64,000 bases of DNA from assembly GCA_030847615.1 (NCBI GenBank), contig JAUMIR010000005.1, positions 212,768,645 through 212,832,644 on the forward strand. Direction: 5' to 3'. Below the pieces are notes generated by a model. The model saw only the letters and a program-made list of their open reading frames with translations. It made no database searches and was not told the origin of the DNA. Every line of letters starts with the position of its first letter. The stretch's first letter is position 1. This DNA comes from Gambelia wislizenii. Its lineage: Eukaryota > Chordata > Lepidosauria > Squamata > Crotaphytidae. The position numbers and the translations under genes are program-made. Of this stretch, positions 10,801-22,262 are shown piece by piece.

Positions 10801-10873
10801 TACCTTAAGTGAGAATACTGTATAGGTGAATCTGTCTGTCTTTCCTCGTGGCATGAGCCTGCTCTCTGGTTGT

Positions 10874-11085
10874 TCTTGTGGACCTTCAACTCATTTCTAA
10901 CCCTATCATGGGGTTTTCTTGGCAAGGTTTGTTCAGAGGGGGGTTGCCTTTGTCTTCTTCTAAGACTGAGAGAGTACGACTTACCCAAGTTTACCCAGTG
11001 GATTTCTATGGCTGAGCCGGGATTCAGATCCTGGTCTCCAAATTCGTAGTCCAATGCTCAGACCACTACACCACACTGCTCTCTA
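10874..11085 (-). mobile_element. tRNA-headed SINE
   Basis: Minus-strand copy: tail side ttcaactcatttctaaccct, middle tcatggggttttcttggcaa, head side gggattcagatcctggtctc and agaccactacaccacactgc. It ends 62 bases before the PLXNC1 micro-exon acceptor. Confidence 0.75.
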
Positions 11086-11147
11086 AGCATCAACTTAATT
11101 CACTTTAGTTGTGCATTGGTCTTACCCTTTTTTCTTCCTTTTAACAG

Positions 11148-11188
11148 GTTGTTCAGATGGGGAATACTCTGATGACTATTGCCACCTA
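11148..11188 (+). CDS. PLXNC1: PLXNC1 micro-exon: RBD-GAP linker, part 2
   Basis: This 41-base exon has acceptor ccttttaacag and donor gtaagt. Joined to the preceding G it reads GCSDGEYSDDYCHL. The EYSDD-CHL core is the plexin C1 linker. It ends in phase 0. It is too short to stand out as an open frame and was found by splice-phase joining. Confidence 0.87.
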
Positions 11189-11285
11189 GTAAGTCACAAA
11201 TACATAGCAATTTTGCTGTTCCTTTAAAATCACCCACCATTGCATCTCTGTGTAAACGTGTTATTTGTATAAACATTTTTAATAG

Positions 11286-11393
11286 ATACTGCCAGACTCA
11301 GAAGCAGCCAAAGACACACAAGGTGCAAAACATAAAGGAAAACAAAAATTCAAAGTGAAGGAAATGTATCTCACCAAACTCTTGTCTACAAAG
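11286..11393 (+). CDS. PLXNC1: PLXNC1 exon: start of second GAP segment
   Basis: The acceptor is tttaatag and the donor gtaagt. Exactly 36 codons run from ILPDSEAAKD through a lysine-rich stretch to KFKVKEMYLTKLLSTK. The last part opens the conserved C2 (second GAP) region of plexins. The exon keeps phase 0 at both ends. Confidence 0.92.
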
Positions 11394-11697
11394 GTAAGTC
11401 TTGAATTGGGTAATGGGGTTGTAAAGCATCAATTTTCTGTTTATAAAGCATCATTTTTGTTGTTGTTGATCTAGTCAAATTTCTATGCCATTGAAAATGG
11501 ATATGACTGAGTATACAAAACAATGCAATAGGTCACAGCCATCTACAGCTGTTCATTTATTTATTCTTGTCACAGGAACAATTTCAGTAGGCTCAGTTCA
11601 TTTACATAGGAGGAAACAGTGCAGAAAGAGCTACCCCTTCTAAATCCAGAGTGTAACAGAACTGCAGGCACAGACTATGATAGTATGCCTTATATGG

Positions 11698-11927
11698 AGA
11701 GCCAGAGTGCTGTGGTCTGAGCATTGGACAACTTTGGAGACTAGGGTTCAAATCCTCGCTCAGCCATGAAAACCCACTGGGTGCCCTTGGGCAAGTCACA
11801 CTCTCTCAGCTTCAGAGGAAGGCATAGGCAATCCCCCTCTCTGAACAAATCTTGCCAAGAAAACCCCATGATAGGTTCACCTTAGAGTTGCCATAAGTTG
11901 GAAATGACTTGAAGGCACACAACACAT
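11698..11927 (+). mobile_element. tRNA-headed SINE
   Basis: Plus-strand copy: head agccagagtgctgtggtctg, B-box region agggttcaaatcctcg, core cactgggtgcccttgggcaa and tail ttggaaatgacttgaaggca. The CORE-like middle resembles the MIR/CORE-SINE block. Confidence 0.8.
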
Positions 11928-12221
11928 TGATTGAAGATGTTTATCCACAGAGGGAATATGGTTCAAAGATTATTTGACTCTTTATGATATTGGTAACTTC
12001 AGAAATAATGGGACATATTCTGTCAAACATTCTGTAGACATTCTGGATTCTAGATTATTATTATTTTCTACATGTTAGGCCTGATTGGATAGTCCCAGAT
12101 TTCATTTTTGGTATACAAAGTGTCACCAATAGATTGAGGGCTTATTTGCTTAATTTACAGCTCAATGAACCTTTTGTCTATGTACATGTAATTAATGCAG
12201 TCTTGTCTTTCTCCTTCACAG

Positions 12222-12385
12222 GTTGCAGTTCACTCAGTTGTTGAGAAACTCTTTAGGAGCATTTGGACTTTGCCTAACAATAAAGCTCCAGTTGCTATCA
12301 AATATTTTTTTGACTTTTTGGATGCTCAGGCTGAAAATAAAAAAATTACAGATCCTGATGTAGTCCATATATGGAAAACCAATAG
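12222..12385 (+). CDS. PLXNC1: PLXNC1 exon: second GAP segment
   Basis: The acceptor is ccttcacag and the donor gtatac. The 164 bases encode VAVHSVVEKLFRSIWTLP, then KYFFDFLDAQAENKKI and VVHIWKTN, ending two bases into a Ser codon. These are hallmark helices of the plexin GAP C2 segment. A hAT element begins only 30 bases downstream of this donor (12415). Confidence 0.95.
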
Positions 12386-12414
12386 GTATACCTTTATGTA
12401 TCTTTCCTTTACGT

Positions 12415-12958
12415 CAGTGGCTCTTAACCTTTTCTTTACCAGGGATGCAGACCCTCAAGATTTAAAACCTAACAACAACAGCAACAACCAGTAATAATGA
12501 TGATGATGATAATAATAAAAATTATTTTTATCCCGCCCCTCTGTTAAAAACAATCAGAGCGGCTTACAAAAATTAAAATACCAATACAGATTAAAATCCC
12601 CAAACGCCACCCCCCCCACTCTCCCCCATAAAAAGACATTAAACCAAAATACATTAAAACAACTGATATAAAATCACATTAAAATAATAAATAATAAATA
12701 AGCAGCAGACTAAAAATGCAATTACACCATCCATGAAAGCTTCTCTCAGATCCACTGGAGTGGGAGGGAAGACTTTTCTCCTGCTTCTTCCTGCAAATTT
12801 GTGGCTGGAGTGGATTGAACAGCAGTGCGCAGGCCAAGCCAGTCAGCCTTTCCCTTGGCTCCTATCATGTGGGCTGAGCAGCCTTCAAGCCTTCATGGAC
12901 CCCTGTGAGGACGTCACGGACTCCTTGGGGTCCGTGGACCACAGGTTAAGAACCACTG
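12415..12958. mobile_element. hAT-type element with 8-bp target duplication, holding a nested LINE 3' fragment
   Basis: The ends CAGTGGCTCTTAACCTTTTC and ggttaagaaccactg are hAT inverted termini. The flanks ctttacgt (12407-12414) and ctttatgt (12959-12966) are an 8-bp target duplication with one mismatch. Inside, about 12508-12722 matches the 3' end of the LINE at 49185 (cccgcccctctgttaaaa, then the aaaacaactgatataaaatc region), so a LINE tail is nested in the hAT. A related hAT copy without that insert lies at 30157-30490. Confidence 0.8.
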
Positions 12959-13183
12959 CTTTATGTTATAAACTCGCTATACTGAGAGTAGTCCAGTATA
13001 CAAGCTGAATGGGCAGCTTGTTCAGCACTGCAGAACACACTGAAAATATAGGATAAACTGAGGACGTAATTATTTTTATGTGAGGTTTCGTATGCTTATT
13101 AAGAGTGCAACTTCCATGAATACTGTCAACATTTTGAGTGGCCTTGTTTAACTTGCTTTTCCATTTCCTTTTTCTCTAACTAG

Positions 13184-13331
13184 CCTTCCTCTTCGATTCT
13201 GGGTGAATATATTGAAGAATCCTCAATTTGTTTTTGATATTAAAAAGACTCCACATATAGATGGCTGTTTATCAGTAATTGCACAAGCATTTATGGATGC
13301 TTTTTCTCTGTCAGATCAACAACTAGGAAAG
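13184..13331 (+). CDS. PLXNC1: PLXNC1 exon: GAP segment with the LPLRFWVN motif
   Basis: The acceptor is tctctaactag and the donor gtaatc. One base completes Ser, then 49 codons read [39 protein letters not shown] and [17 protein letters not shown] holds an arginine conserved in all plexin GAPs and thought to take part in Rap binding or catalysis. This is the most diagnostic exon of the gene in the window. It ends in phase 0. Confidence 0.96.
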
Positions 13332-14238
13332 GTAATCTTTCATTCATCTTTTACATCTTATTCCTTAGCTATGTTTTTCAGTTAATTGCACCACAGTACT
13401 ATTACTGTTGAAACCAACTGTTTCAACAGTTTCAACAGTCTAGGCCATTCCTGAGTAATCTAAAAATGTAATTCCACAGAAAACCTATGCCCTGCTCCAG
13501 CTAGGATTTTGATCTCTAAGCTTTCATGTCCAAAGCCATTATGGGATTAGTTTCATGCACACAAAAGGGTGCTCTGTAGAGTACAAAACTTGCCTCTCAG
13601 GCTTTGTTAATGACATGCTTCACTTCACTAAGACATGGTCATCAGTTTGAGAAAGTAAAATACCAAGTAGAGTTCATGTTCACTTTGCCTTGCTTCTTTC
13701 TGACTGGCATAGAGACACTTCCTGTGACACCATATGTGACACTTGAATAGATTTATTATTTTAAAGTTTTTTTGAAAGTGTGAGTAAACAGCATCACATA
13801 GGTGATGCACTGGCCATGCACTCTGAAGTTTAACCACAGGAAAACCAGGTGTAAACAGTAAAGGAAATTCCTGAAAAAATTAGAGGTATCTTGAGGTTTT
13901 CACTACAGCTGCATGCCTCATGTAAAACAGAAGATGCTAAAGGTTATATATGATAACTTTAAAAGATTTTAAATTTGAATTAAAATCAGAAAAGTTTGCC
14001 TTTTTAACTGTGTAAAATGATTGTGGTGGAAACGCTTTCATATGTTGACTTGGCCCTGACAAATATTTTCATGACACCCTAGTAATTGCTACCTAACAAC
14101 ACTTTTGCTATTCCTTCACGATATTGGTTCATACTTTTTATTATAGTACTTCAGGCATGTATCCCTTGTGAGCCACCAGGCTGAACAGAATCCATGAGCC
14201 ACATATTGTGTCTGAAGTATATGTACGCACGTGTGCAC
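13332..14238. other. PLXNC1 intron sequence, nothing recognised
   Basis: A short direct repeat (tttcaacag, three times near 13420) is visible. No exon or complete repeat found. Confidence 0.4.
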
Positions 14239-14240
14239 AC

Positions 14241-14438
14241 AGGGCGTGCCAAAAGTCATGCCCCTTAGACAATTTAGGTAGTCTAAATGAACCGATCACA
14301 TTAGAATTTGTAAACATCAGAGAAGATATCACTTTAATTAGGAATGTTCAAGCAAGAAAGTGTTTAGAGGCAAATGGCAGCCATTCAATTTAATTTATAT
14401 AATAAATTGCTTGTGGGGCATGACTTTTGGCCCACTAG
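14241..14438. mobile_element. Mariner-like MITE, about 200 bp
   Basis: The ends agggcgtgccaaaagtcatg and its inverse catgacttttggcccact form inverted repeats of roughly 25 bases around a non-coding AT-rich interior. The ccaaaagtcatgcccc motif resembles mariner-type termini; the target duplication is not clear. Confidence 0.6.
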
Positions 14439-14964
14439 GTGTGGGTGGATGTGAAAGATAGCACACTTCTAGGCAGGAAGCAGAAAACCAAGAGACCCAT
14501 TAAAAGGGCTTGGTGTCACACACTGTGTGGCCTGAGATATACTATATAAAATAGCTATATTATACTGTACAGACCAATTAAGTTTTAATTTGGGACCTTT
14601 CCTCCCATTTGGCCACTGCAACATAAAACATGGAATGGAGATGTCCATACAATGAAATCCTCTTCCAGTGGGTGCCTTTGCCATCTGAAGTAAAGCAGGT
14701 GTGTCTAGGGAGAAGGGTTTCTCAGTTGTGACAGTCCCACTTACAGGATACTCTGTTCTCAGGTGTCAGGTGAAGATCTTTTTATTCTTCCAGGCTCTTA
14801 AAATCTTTTAATGGCATTATTCTGTTTTAGTCTGCATTTCAATTTACTATAATAATATGTATTGGTTGATATTGTGAATTTCTATTGTAAATATATATAG
14901 AATATTTAAAAATATATCCATCACCGTTGTGAATTATTTACAAGGTTTTTATAATTTTTTTAAG

Positions 14965-15105
14965 GAAGCACCAACAAATAAACTCCTGTACGCTAAGGAT
15001 ATCCCACTTTACAAAGAAGAGGTTAAAGCTTTCTATAAAGCAATAAGGGATTTGCCTCCCTTGTCCACTTCAGAGATAGAAGATTTTTTAACTCAGGAAT
15101 CCATG
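14965..15105 (+). CDS. PLXNC1: PLXNC1 exon: GAP segment C-terminal helices
   Basis: The acceptor is tttttttaag and the donor gtataa. Its 47 codons read EAPTNKLLYAKDIPLYKEEV, then KAIRDLPPLSTSEIEDFL and TQESM. APTNKLLYAKDIP-Y is highly conserved across plexins. Phase is 0 at both ends. Confidence 0.95.
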
Positions 15106-15248
15106 GTATAATTCAGTTTTTTGTTGCTGTCTTTGAAACTCACTCTCTCAACTCTCCTTCCTTTCAGTATTATTATAATTTATTACTATTTATGTTAATA
15201 GTGATCTGTATATATGATCTGTTCTGCCTGCTTTTCCATTTTTTCCAG

Positions 15249-15323
15249 AAACATGAAAATGAATTTAATGAGGCTGTGGCCTTGATTAAGATTTATCAAT
15301 ACATTGCAAGATACTTTGATGAA
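15249..15323 (+). CDS. PLXNC1: PLXNC1 exon: GAP C-terminal helix
   Basis: The acceptor is cattttttccag and the donor gtaagg. Its 25 codons read KHENEFNEAVALIKIYQYIA then RYFDE, matching the penultimate helix of plexin tails. Phase is 0 at both ends. Confidence 0.93.
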
Positions 15324-15734
15324 GTAAGGCTCTTTCTCTTACTTTTCTCTTGATTCATCCTGTTAAGTTATATACAAGATCTGGTGTCTATAACAGACAA
15401 TATCAATAAAGACTTTGAATTCATTGGCTGTCTTGACTTATGACTACTTACAAAAGTAGTCATAATTTTCTTGCTCAGCAAATGAAGTGAACAAGTGGAT
15501 CTTATAGGACCTTTGAAACTAAGGCTTTGTTTACAGTGGCCAGATACCCTGGCTTGGCCCTGTTCCAGAGCCAGGCAGTCCAAACCACCCTCAGGGCAGG
15601 TAACGGAGCTGGAACGGGGGCAAGCTGAGATAGGGCCCTTTACTGGGGTGTGTGGACAAGCCACCGCTGCAGCTAGGATACACCAGTGGGGCACTGACAT
15701 ATGCTGGCTAGTGTAGCTAAAACCTAACTGAGAG

Positions 15735-15912
15735 AAAGAATTTGTAGCATAAGCTTTCGTAGACTTTGTCTACTACCTCCATGCATCTGAGGAAGTTGAC
15801 CAAGTCTACAAAAGTTTATGCTACAACTTCTTTCTCTTGGTCACAAAAGTGCTTCATGATCCCCTTGCTTACTGATATTTTAGACTAACACGGCTATGTC
15901 TTTGAATTCTAC
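15735..15912. mobile_element. Penelope-derived end repeat with internal inversion
   Basis: The sequence agtctacaaaagtttatgct through gactaacacggctatg matches 1950-2050 next to the Penelope remnant. Its left half carries an inverse copy (gtagcataagctttcgtaga), so the block is partly palindromic. Inverted end repeats are known for Penelope-like elements. Confidence 0.6.
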
Positions 15913-16212
15913 CCCCAAGTAAATAAAATAATCACAAAAATCAGTGTATTTACAGTTTATTGCATATATGTATTTCGGAGACTTTGTCAAAATCTATGAC
16001 TTGGTTCACATGAACTGAACCAATTATGCTAGAAGTTGCATATTTTCTGAGTTAGCACAAGAATGGTACTCAATAGTTTGTGTTGTGCAAAGCAATTGTG
16101 CATGAGACACAAACTCATGCACAACCAGTTACATTGCACAACCAGAGGCTTGGGGATGCAATCCAGAGCAATTCCCATGGCAGTGATTTTTCACTCTGTT
16201 AGCATTAAGTTG

Positions 16213-16440
16213 AGCCAGTGTGGTGGCGTGATTTGAGTGCTGGACTACAACTGGACACCAGGGTTCAAATTGCCACTCATGGAAACCCACTGGGTGACCT
16301 TGGGCAAGTCACATTCTCTCAGCCACAGAGGAAGGCAAAGGCAAACCTCCTCTGAACAAATCTTGTCACCTTAGTGGTAACATAAGATTCACCTTAGGGT
16401 CATCATAAGTCAGAAACAACTTGAAGGCACACAACAGCAA
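16213..16440 (+). mobile_element. tRNA-headed SINE
   Basis: Head gccagtgtggtggcgtgatt, B-box ccagggttcaaattgcc, core actgggtgaccttgggcaag and tail aacaacttgaaggcacac. A roughly 10-base insertion interrupts the 3' part (ttgtcaccttagtggtaac). Confidence 0.8.
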
Positions 16441-16853
16441 GCATTAAGTTGGACTTAGGCTGTAATATCTGCATATCAGTTGGCAGCATATGGGAGAACT
16501 TTGGGTTTGTCTTTTCATACCCACCCTGTCCTCCTCTTACGCAGTCAGACTCCCTTCCCTTCATGACAAAAGTAGTTTACGTTTTCATCTGCATCAAAAA
16601 TTGTGATTAGTGTGCTTTGCACTTGCCTTTTTGACAAGTTAGTGCAAACCTTTGCTCAAACAGTGACTTGAAATTCTGACCTGAAAGGAAAGTACAAATG
16701 GTAGTTTGCTAGTCTGGATATAGTAAAAATATTCTGTTGTCCACAAGAAAAGTGTGAGGAGGGGAAAACACAAGCCCTAGCCTTGCCCATGTAGATCCCA
16801 ACTAGTTTTGACATTTTTAAAGAAACCAGAGGCCAAGAATTTTATATGTCCAT

Positions 16854-17020
16854 TTGTTGTTTGTGCCTAAGTCGTTTCTGACTTATTGTGGGGTTTTCTG
16901 AGGCTGAGAGAGTGTGACTTGCCCAAGGTCACCCAGTGGGTTTTCATGACCGAATGGGTTTTTGAACCCTGGTCTCCACACTCATAGTCCAACAGTCAAG
17001 CCACTAAGCCATGCTGGCTC
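16854..17020 (-). mobile_element. tRNA-headed SINE with internal deletion
   Basis: Minus-strand copy lacking the segment between the tail and the CORE-like block (gggttttctgaggctgagag joins directly). The same deletion breakpoint recurs in the copy at 22592-22778, so a deleted subfamily may exist. Confidence 0.75.
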
Positions 17021-17849
17021 ATTAATAAGTCTATAGCTGTCCTTGAAACTTTCCATTTAGTACAAGTAGTATATCTAAAAATATTTCTTACAGCATGTGG
17101 AATGTTTATTTTGATAGTGAGGATCAAACAATATTATATATCAGTTCAAATAGAGTAAAATACAACAGCTGTGTCATAGAAATTTGAATAATGAATCAGA
17201 TAACCCTCCATTTTAGAGACAGCAGAGGGAGTAATTTAAAAAGGGAGAGGAGATTAAGACAGTCAAATGATCTGTTAGAAGAGAAATTTGGTACAGAGGT
17301 TGTTCCAAGTGAAATGTAGAAGTTTTTAGGAGTGAGAGGATAAATCATATGCGCTCTCATCAATTCAAATTCTAAAATTTGATGCCATAAGAAAATCCTT
17401 TCCCGTGGAATGTACAGTTTTACTACCTTGTTTCCATTATACAATTTTTGATCTCATCTTCTGTCAACCATCTGAGCATGAATGAGTGATCTCAATTCAA
17501 AAGGGTCTTAGGTACAAGTTTTGGCTCAGCTTTTGATATGACAGTGTAGGAACAGTTTCTCAATCTGAAGATCATTTTCTGTGACAATTGAAATTGGCAA
17601 CTCCCTGCTATTGTTGTTTCATAATATGCAACTGCTGTTGGACCCGGATTTACTAAAATATTTGTGGTTTTTAATTAAGGTTGCTGTTTATGGCAGAAGT
17701 GTTGTTCTTTCTGTGATTGATAATGACTTGTAAAACAAGAGGCATAAATAGCCTGGCATTAAAGAGAATAGTTTGTTAGGCATAGCTTATTCTTTGACAT
17801 TGAAAACATGTGTTAAAATAAATAAGCACACATTTCTTTGTTTCCATAG

Positions 17850-17954
17850 ATACTGAATAAATTGGAGAAAGAACGAGGTCTGGAAGAAGCCCAACAGCAG
17901 CTCCTCAATGTAAAAAGTTTAGTTGAAGAAAAGAAAAAATGCAAATGGGTATAA
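17850..17954 (+). CDS. PLXNC1: PLXNC1 terminal coding exon with stop
   Basis: The acceptor is gtttccatag. It encodes 34 codons, ILNKLEKERGLEEAQQQLL through EEKKKCKWV, then TAA at 17952-17954. The KKKCKW ending lacks the PDZ-binding tail of B-type plexins, which supports the C1 assignment. The 2.5-kb intron before it holds two SINEs and a Penelope-derived fragment. Confidence 0.93.
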   Translation: MLNKLEKERGLEEAQQQLLNVKSLVEEKKKCKWV

Positions 17955-19320
17955 AAAGAATTGACTGATCCTTAACTGTACTGGGATGAAGATTAAGAAC
18001 TGCTACTGTCACGTCTATTAAAAGCATTATCTTTAGTCCATTTCTACTCATGCGTATCTTGCAGCACACAGCAGCTATTTAACCAATTCAGTCAAAAGAC
18101 TTATTCCAGTAGTTCAGCCCAGCCTGGATAAACATTGCACCACTGCTGTCAATATGCAGCCAAAGCACTTCTTTACTATGAGCTGCTGGTGTGATATTGC
18201 TTGCCAGATTCCAGCTATTAAGTAATTTGAACAATATTGTATCCACTTGTACCATGCCAGGTATCACTTTTATTTGTGATTTTTACAAAAGGGCCATAGG
18301 TATATGAAACAACTTGCTCACAGCTCATTGCCAGAGGGATGCTATTTAGGCCTGTTTGCCTAAGCAGTCTCCATGACCTACCGGTAAATGAACTGCAGCA
18401 GTGCAATATACACTGTATAGTTTGTTGCTATTAGTTCTACATAAGCACAAATATATTCCTGCTGCTTGTATCTGGTGCCAAGGCCTTAAGGAGTAGCAGG
18501 CTCCTGGGTGCTCATTAGAGGATGTGAATCAGTTTCAGTTACAAAATGGCGAAAGACATTCCTGCTTACCTGTGACAATCTTTTTCAAAAGCACTGCTCT
18601 TACACAAGTATTTGTCACTTTATTTTCCAGAGAAAAGGTGCTCCTGTTTTTACTGCTTTTATCTAAAAGTGTTTGCAAAAATTTTATAATAAATCTGAAA
18701 TAGAAAACTATACACAAATGGAGAAATTCCTACCTTAAGAATTATATATAGGTTTGCAAGTACCTCATGTAATGTAGATATTATACCTTGATTTATGCCA
18801 TATCACTTTGCCAGGCAGTACAGCACTAGTAAGCATCACACAGGAGCCAAGTCTGTCAAGCTACATCAAGCCATTATCATTTTTCTCTAGAAAAAAATGT
18901 TGACTTGTCAGGCACCTTGTGAACCTACTACAAAATATAGATGTATGGTTTTAACAAAGAAGACAATGAAAGCTTCTTGAAACCATTTTTATTTTTCTGT
19001 CTTCTCCAATTTAAGTATATACATTTCTCCAGCACTGGAGTGTGGAGGGCTTGCCCACATTGGGAATCCTAGCTGTTTGTGTGTGATGTTTATCGATCGT
19101 TTGTAAAAAATGCCTTTGTAAATATAAAGTAAACAAAAACAAAAACTGGAGGAATTTGTTAATACATATTTTAAAAATACTGGCGCTTTTCCCTCTTTAT
19201 CTTTTTTAGGAAATGTGTAGTGTGGGAGATTGTCTCTTCTGAAGAAACTTTAAGGGCAGTCCCTTTAGTTTAGGAATTTGAGACTGTGCAGAATCACAAT
19301 AAATGTATAATGAACAGAAG
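17955..19320 (+). other. PLXNC1: PLXNC1 3' UTR
   Basis: This non-coding stretch follows the stop and contains no recognisable repeat up to about 19.3 kb, unlike its surroundings. Two canonical AATAAA hexamers occur, at 18688-18693 and 19298-19303. The second precedes a GT-rich stretch (gagtctgagtgattag) and is the better candidate for the distal end. The extent is inferred; no transcript evidence is available. Confidence 0.55.
19298..19303 (+). terminator. Candidate PLXNC1 poly(A) signal
   Basis: Canonical AATAAA about 1.34 kb after the stop, with a GT-containing stretch 20-30 bases downstream. An earlier AATAAA at 18688-18693 could serve a shorter isoform. Confidence 0.45.
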
Positions 19321-21266
19321 AGTCTGAGTGATTAGTCCATGTAATCTGAGACACTCTGATAGTCTCTAAACTAGGGTGGGTAACTGCAAAGGGGGGACCG
19401 CACCGATGCATCCAGTGATGTTGCATCACTTTTCTTTTTGTTTTCAGCTGATTAGCTTCTTTCCCCCTATCTTTGCAGATATGTGGGAGTCTTGGGGCCA
19501 GATCACCAAATTCTGTAGTGTTCTTAAGCCATTAGGAGAGCTGGGGATTAAACAAATTGTCTTATTTTATTTTTAAAAAATTATGGGGGGGGGGCTGTAC
19601 TTTCCTCATATCTGCTCTAAACAAAAGTGGTGCCATCATTCCACATGAGAAGGGAGCCATGTTTTTTAAAAAAGTCCACCTGAAATCATGTCCTGAGATT
19701 GCTTTAGCTTAGGGAGAAAGGAAATCTTATCACAAGACCACTGAACTTTCCAACCAGTGGTCACAGTCCAACTGTTACAGGTACCTGGAGAGGATGGACT
19801 GTTGCCATTAAAATGGTAACATTATTTATATAAGAGGCAAATAGATATCCTTTTTTTAAACCAACAGAATTGTCATCTGCCACAATGGCAGCATCCCTCA
19901 GGAGACCCTCTCTATACTTGGCTACATTTGAGATTTTTCTTGATTGCTTCCTTGACTTTTTCCCATTCTAATTCTATTAAGGACAAACTATATGTCACTG
20001 TTTCTGCCCAGAGGCCTATGGGCTCCTGCCCCCCCTTCATGAACTGCGTTGTTTGTCATCAGAAAGTTTTTCTCTCTGACAGTGATAAATATCTGCTCTG
20101 TTTAGGTGAGGTTCATAAGATGTCTTCTTGTAAAATGTGTCACAGCTTTACTGGTCAAGTGTGACAGAGCAGAGAGATTAAAATTACTTCTGGAACAAGC
20201 TATTCAGGCAGCCTCAGCTTTGTCAGTTATGTTGATACTGATGTGCAGAGCCCATGGCTAAGAAGAAACACAGCAGAACCCAGGGATATGAAGCCATACT
20301 AGGCCTCTAAGTGGATGTTTCTAATGCAGTAAGAGTATGGTGTTCAACATTTCACTGTTAATATGAGACACAACTTGAGCATTGCTGTATCTGTATCCTA
20401 TGCTATGTCTGAAATAGCCTAGAATGTGCTACAAAGTTCTGGCATAGATGCCAGTTGGGATAGAAGGAGTTAGAAGGCTAAGGGTCTTAGCCTTAGCCTT
20501 GTATGAATCATCAATGTTGCTCACAGCCAAACTACTATAGCTGAGAGAAGGCCTCTAAAACTTGCCCCCCTACCCAGAAAAGCATAGTTAGAATGGTATC
20601 TAGATGCCCGGATGCAGTATGTTCTATATACAAATATACAGCCCAATCAGTGTTCATGGTACTTTGACCTTCTAGCCACAGGCTGCATGAAAAAATCAGT
20701 GGATTTGCTAAACAGTGAACTGTTTTTCTATCTGTTCACCAAACAGCAGCTCAAGGACTGAGGTTCTCTTTGTTTCCACTGGAAGTCATGTTCTTTGAAG
20801 AAAGATTTAGGGGATTTGTTTCAGTTCCTTCCTAGAGCTGTTATTATTTACATACCAATAAATCACTTCAGTTTAAAAACTGTTTCTGAAATACATTCCT
20901 GGGAGGTATAGATTTTTCTGGATTGGTTGACAGCTGCAAGATTAATTTTCGTAAGTAGTGACGTTAGTTCAGTGACTTACCGTGCAAGACTGCTCGACAA
21001 CAGTAGCACAGGCTAGGCATTTGCTGTCTACCGTAAGTGCTGAGTCTCTACCTCCAGAAGATATAAGAAGCTACCCCACATCGGATAGTGTTTAGTACTA
21101 CTAAAAAGAAAATCCATAGATAAGAACCAAGCTCCTATTCTGTTGCTTGACTAGTACCCCTTTTGAGATAGTGAATTTTGATACTAAGTACTTGGCATCA
21201 AACTCTGAGCAACACATATGCCCTCATTTAAAAGTGGAGTGCTCTCTCACTCTCTCTTTCTCTGCC
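19321..21266. other. Spacer between the convergent PLXNC1 and CEP83 genes
   Basis: About 2 kb with no recognised exon or RNA gene. Contains a 10-base G run near 19590 and scattered unassigned repeat-like sequence. Confidence 0.4.
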
Positions 21267-21436
21267 AAGGCTTCTCAACCAAACTTCCCTGGAACCTGAG
21301 GGGTCACTAGGGGTTCTGTGAGAGATCATGCTTTTAAAGAAATAAACATTTTTTTGAGCAATAGATGCAAGGGTTCCCTGAGACCTGAAAATTATTTCAA
21401 GAGTTTCTTTGGGGTAAAAAGGTTGAGAAAGACTAC
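21267..21436. mobile_element. hAT-type MITE remnant
   Basis: The ends aggcttctcaaccaaac and aaaaggttgagaaagact are inverted, with the interior ggttccctgagacctgaaaa, a pattern familiar from Charlie-type short elements. No clear target duplication. Confidence 0.55.
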
Positions 21437-22139
21437 TGTAAGAATACTGATATGGTTGTATTAAAAAAAAAGTAAAGAAAATAATTTGTAAATTATACCA
21501 ATAGCAATCAGATTCAAGTCAGGGATTAAAAAAAAATCCAGGCATCCCTACTAGTGCTCTTCCCTGCTGTTGCCGAAGTTCAATGAAACACACAAAGAAG
21601 CAGATTTTACAAAAATATAGTATAATAAATATATTTGAACACTTCACAAATGAAATGTTTTGCACCACACACAAATTGTTATCTTTATAAAGGTAAAAGC
21701 AAATATTCATAGTTCACTTACAGTCATTGTTTATTTCTCTTGATATCGCATAATATTGTTTTATTAATTAATTATTAGGTATTTAAAGTGCAGGTGATAA
21801 AAGTTCTTTGCAAATATAATGATATAGCTATTCTGGAATTTTACTGTCTTTACAATCATTGTTAAATTCAAGTAGCCACATAAGTTAGTTTCCAACTGTT
21901 TCAATATTTTTAATTGCATGATGCCAGATTCAAAGTCCCATATTGATGAAAGCCAGAGAAGAATTGGAAAAGGGATTTCCCCAAACAGCCAGTCTTTCTT
22001 TAAGGCTCAGTAAGGTTTTGTTAGTAAAAGCTTTCTGTGCAACATGATCATCTCTTACAATATAAAGCTATTATAAGATGCTTCCTCCAAACAGTAATTT
22101 TAGTTGAATTATAACTGCTAGGCTTTTAAAAAAATATAT

Positions 22140-22262
22140 TTTATTAAAGAGAATACAAAATAATTGAAAATATATTTAGAACTTTCATCTGTTTTAAGGC
22201 ACTTCTAGGTGTGAGCATGTTTGGCAAAGGATGAAAATATCTAGAACTTTAGTGTTTAATTT
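22140..22262 (-). other. CEP83: CEP83 3' UTR and candidate poly(A) signals
   Basis: On the minus strand an AATAAA occurs at 22145-22140, about 120 bases after the stop, and another overlaps the stop codon. The true end could lie further down, toward 21.7 kb. No transcript evidence is available. Confidence 0.35.

Larger units (their letters stand above)
4023..19320 (+). other. PLXNC1: PLXNC1 gene, 3' part (last nine coding exons and 3' UTR)
   Basis: Plexin C1 is a single-pass receptor for semaphorin 7A; its cytoplasmic tail is a Rap GAP split by a Rho-GTPase-binding domain (RBD). The window holds nine exons that splice in phase into about 312 codons: the RBD end (exon ending LNTIGHYE), then the second GAP half, with [55 protein letters not shown] and the tail LEKERGLEEAQQQLL. 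The Arg of LPLRFWVN is invariant in plexin GAPs. Assignment to C1 rather than A, B or D plexins rests on my recall of the human C1 tail, which ends in a similar KKKCKW motif. Upstream exons (sema, PSI, IPT, transmembrane, first GAP half) lie outside the window. All splice sites are GT-AG. Introns carry SINEs, Tigger-like and hAT elements and the 2.46-kb palindromic array. CEP83 follows in convergent orientation. Confidence 0.93.

Noticed and set aside
12508..12722. Independent LINE insertion in PLXNC1
   Set aside because: It is nested within the hAT element, so it is described there rather than as a separate intron insertion.
14929..15111. Separate small gene starting upstream of PLXNC1 exon 14965
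   Set aside because: The open frame merely reads through the acceptor; the coding part is the plexin exon.
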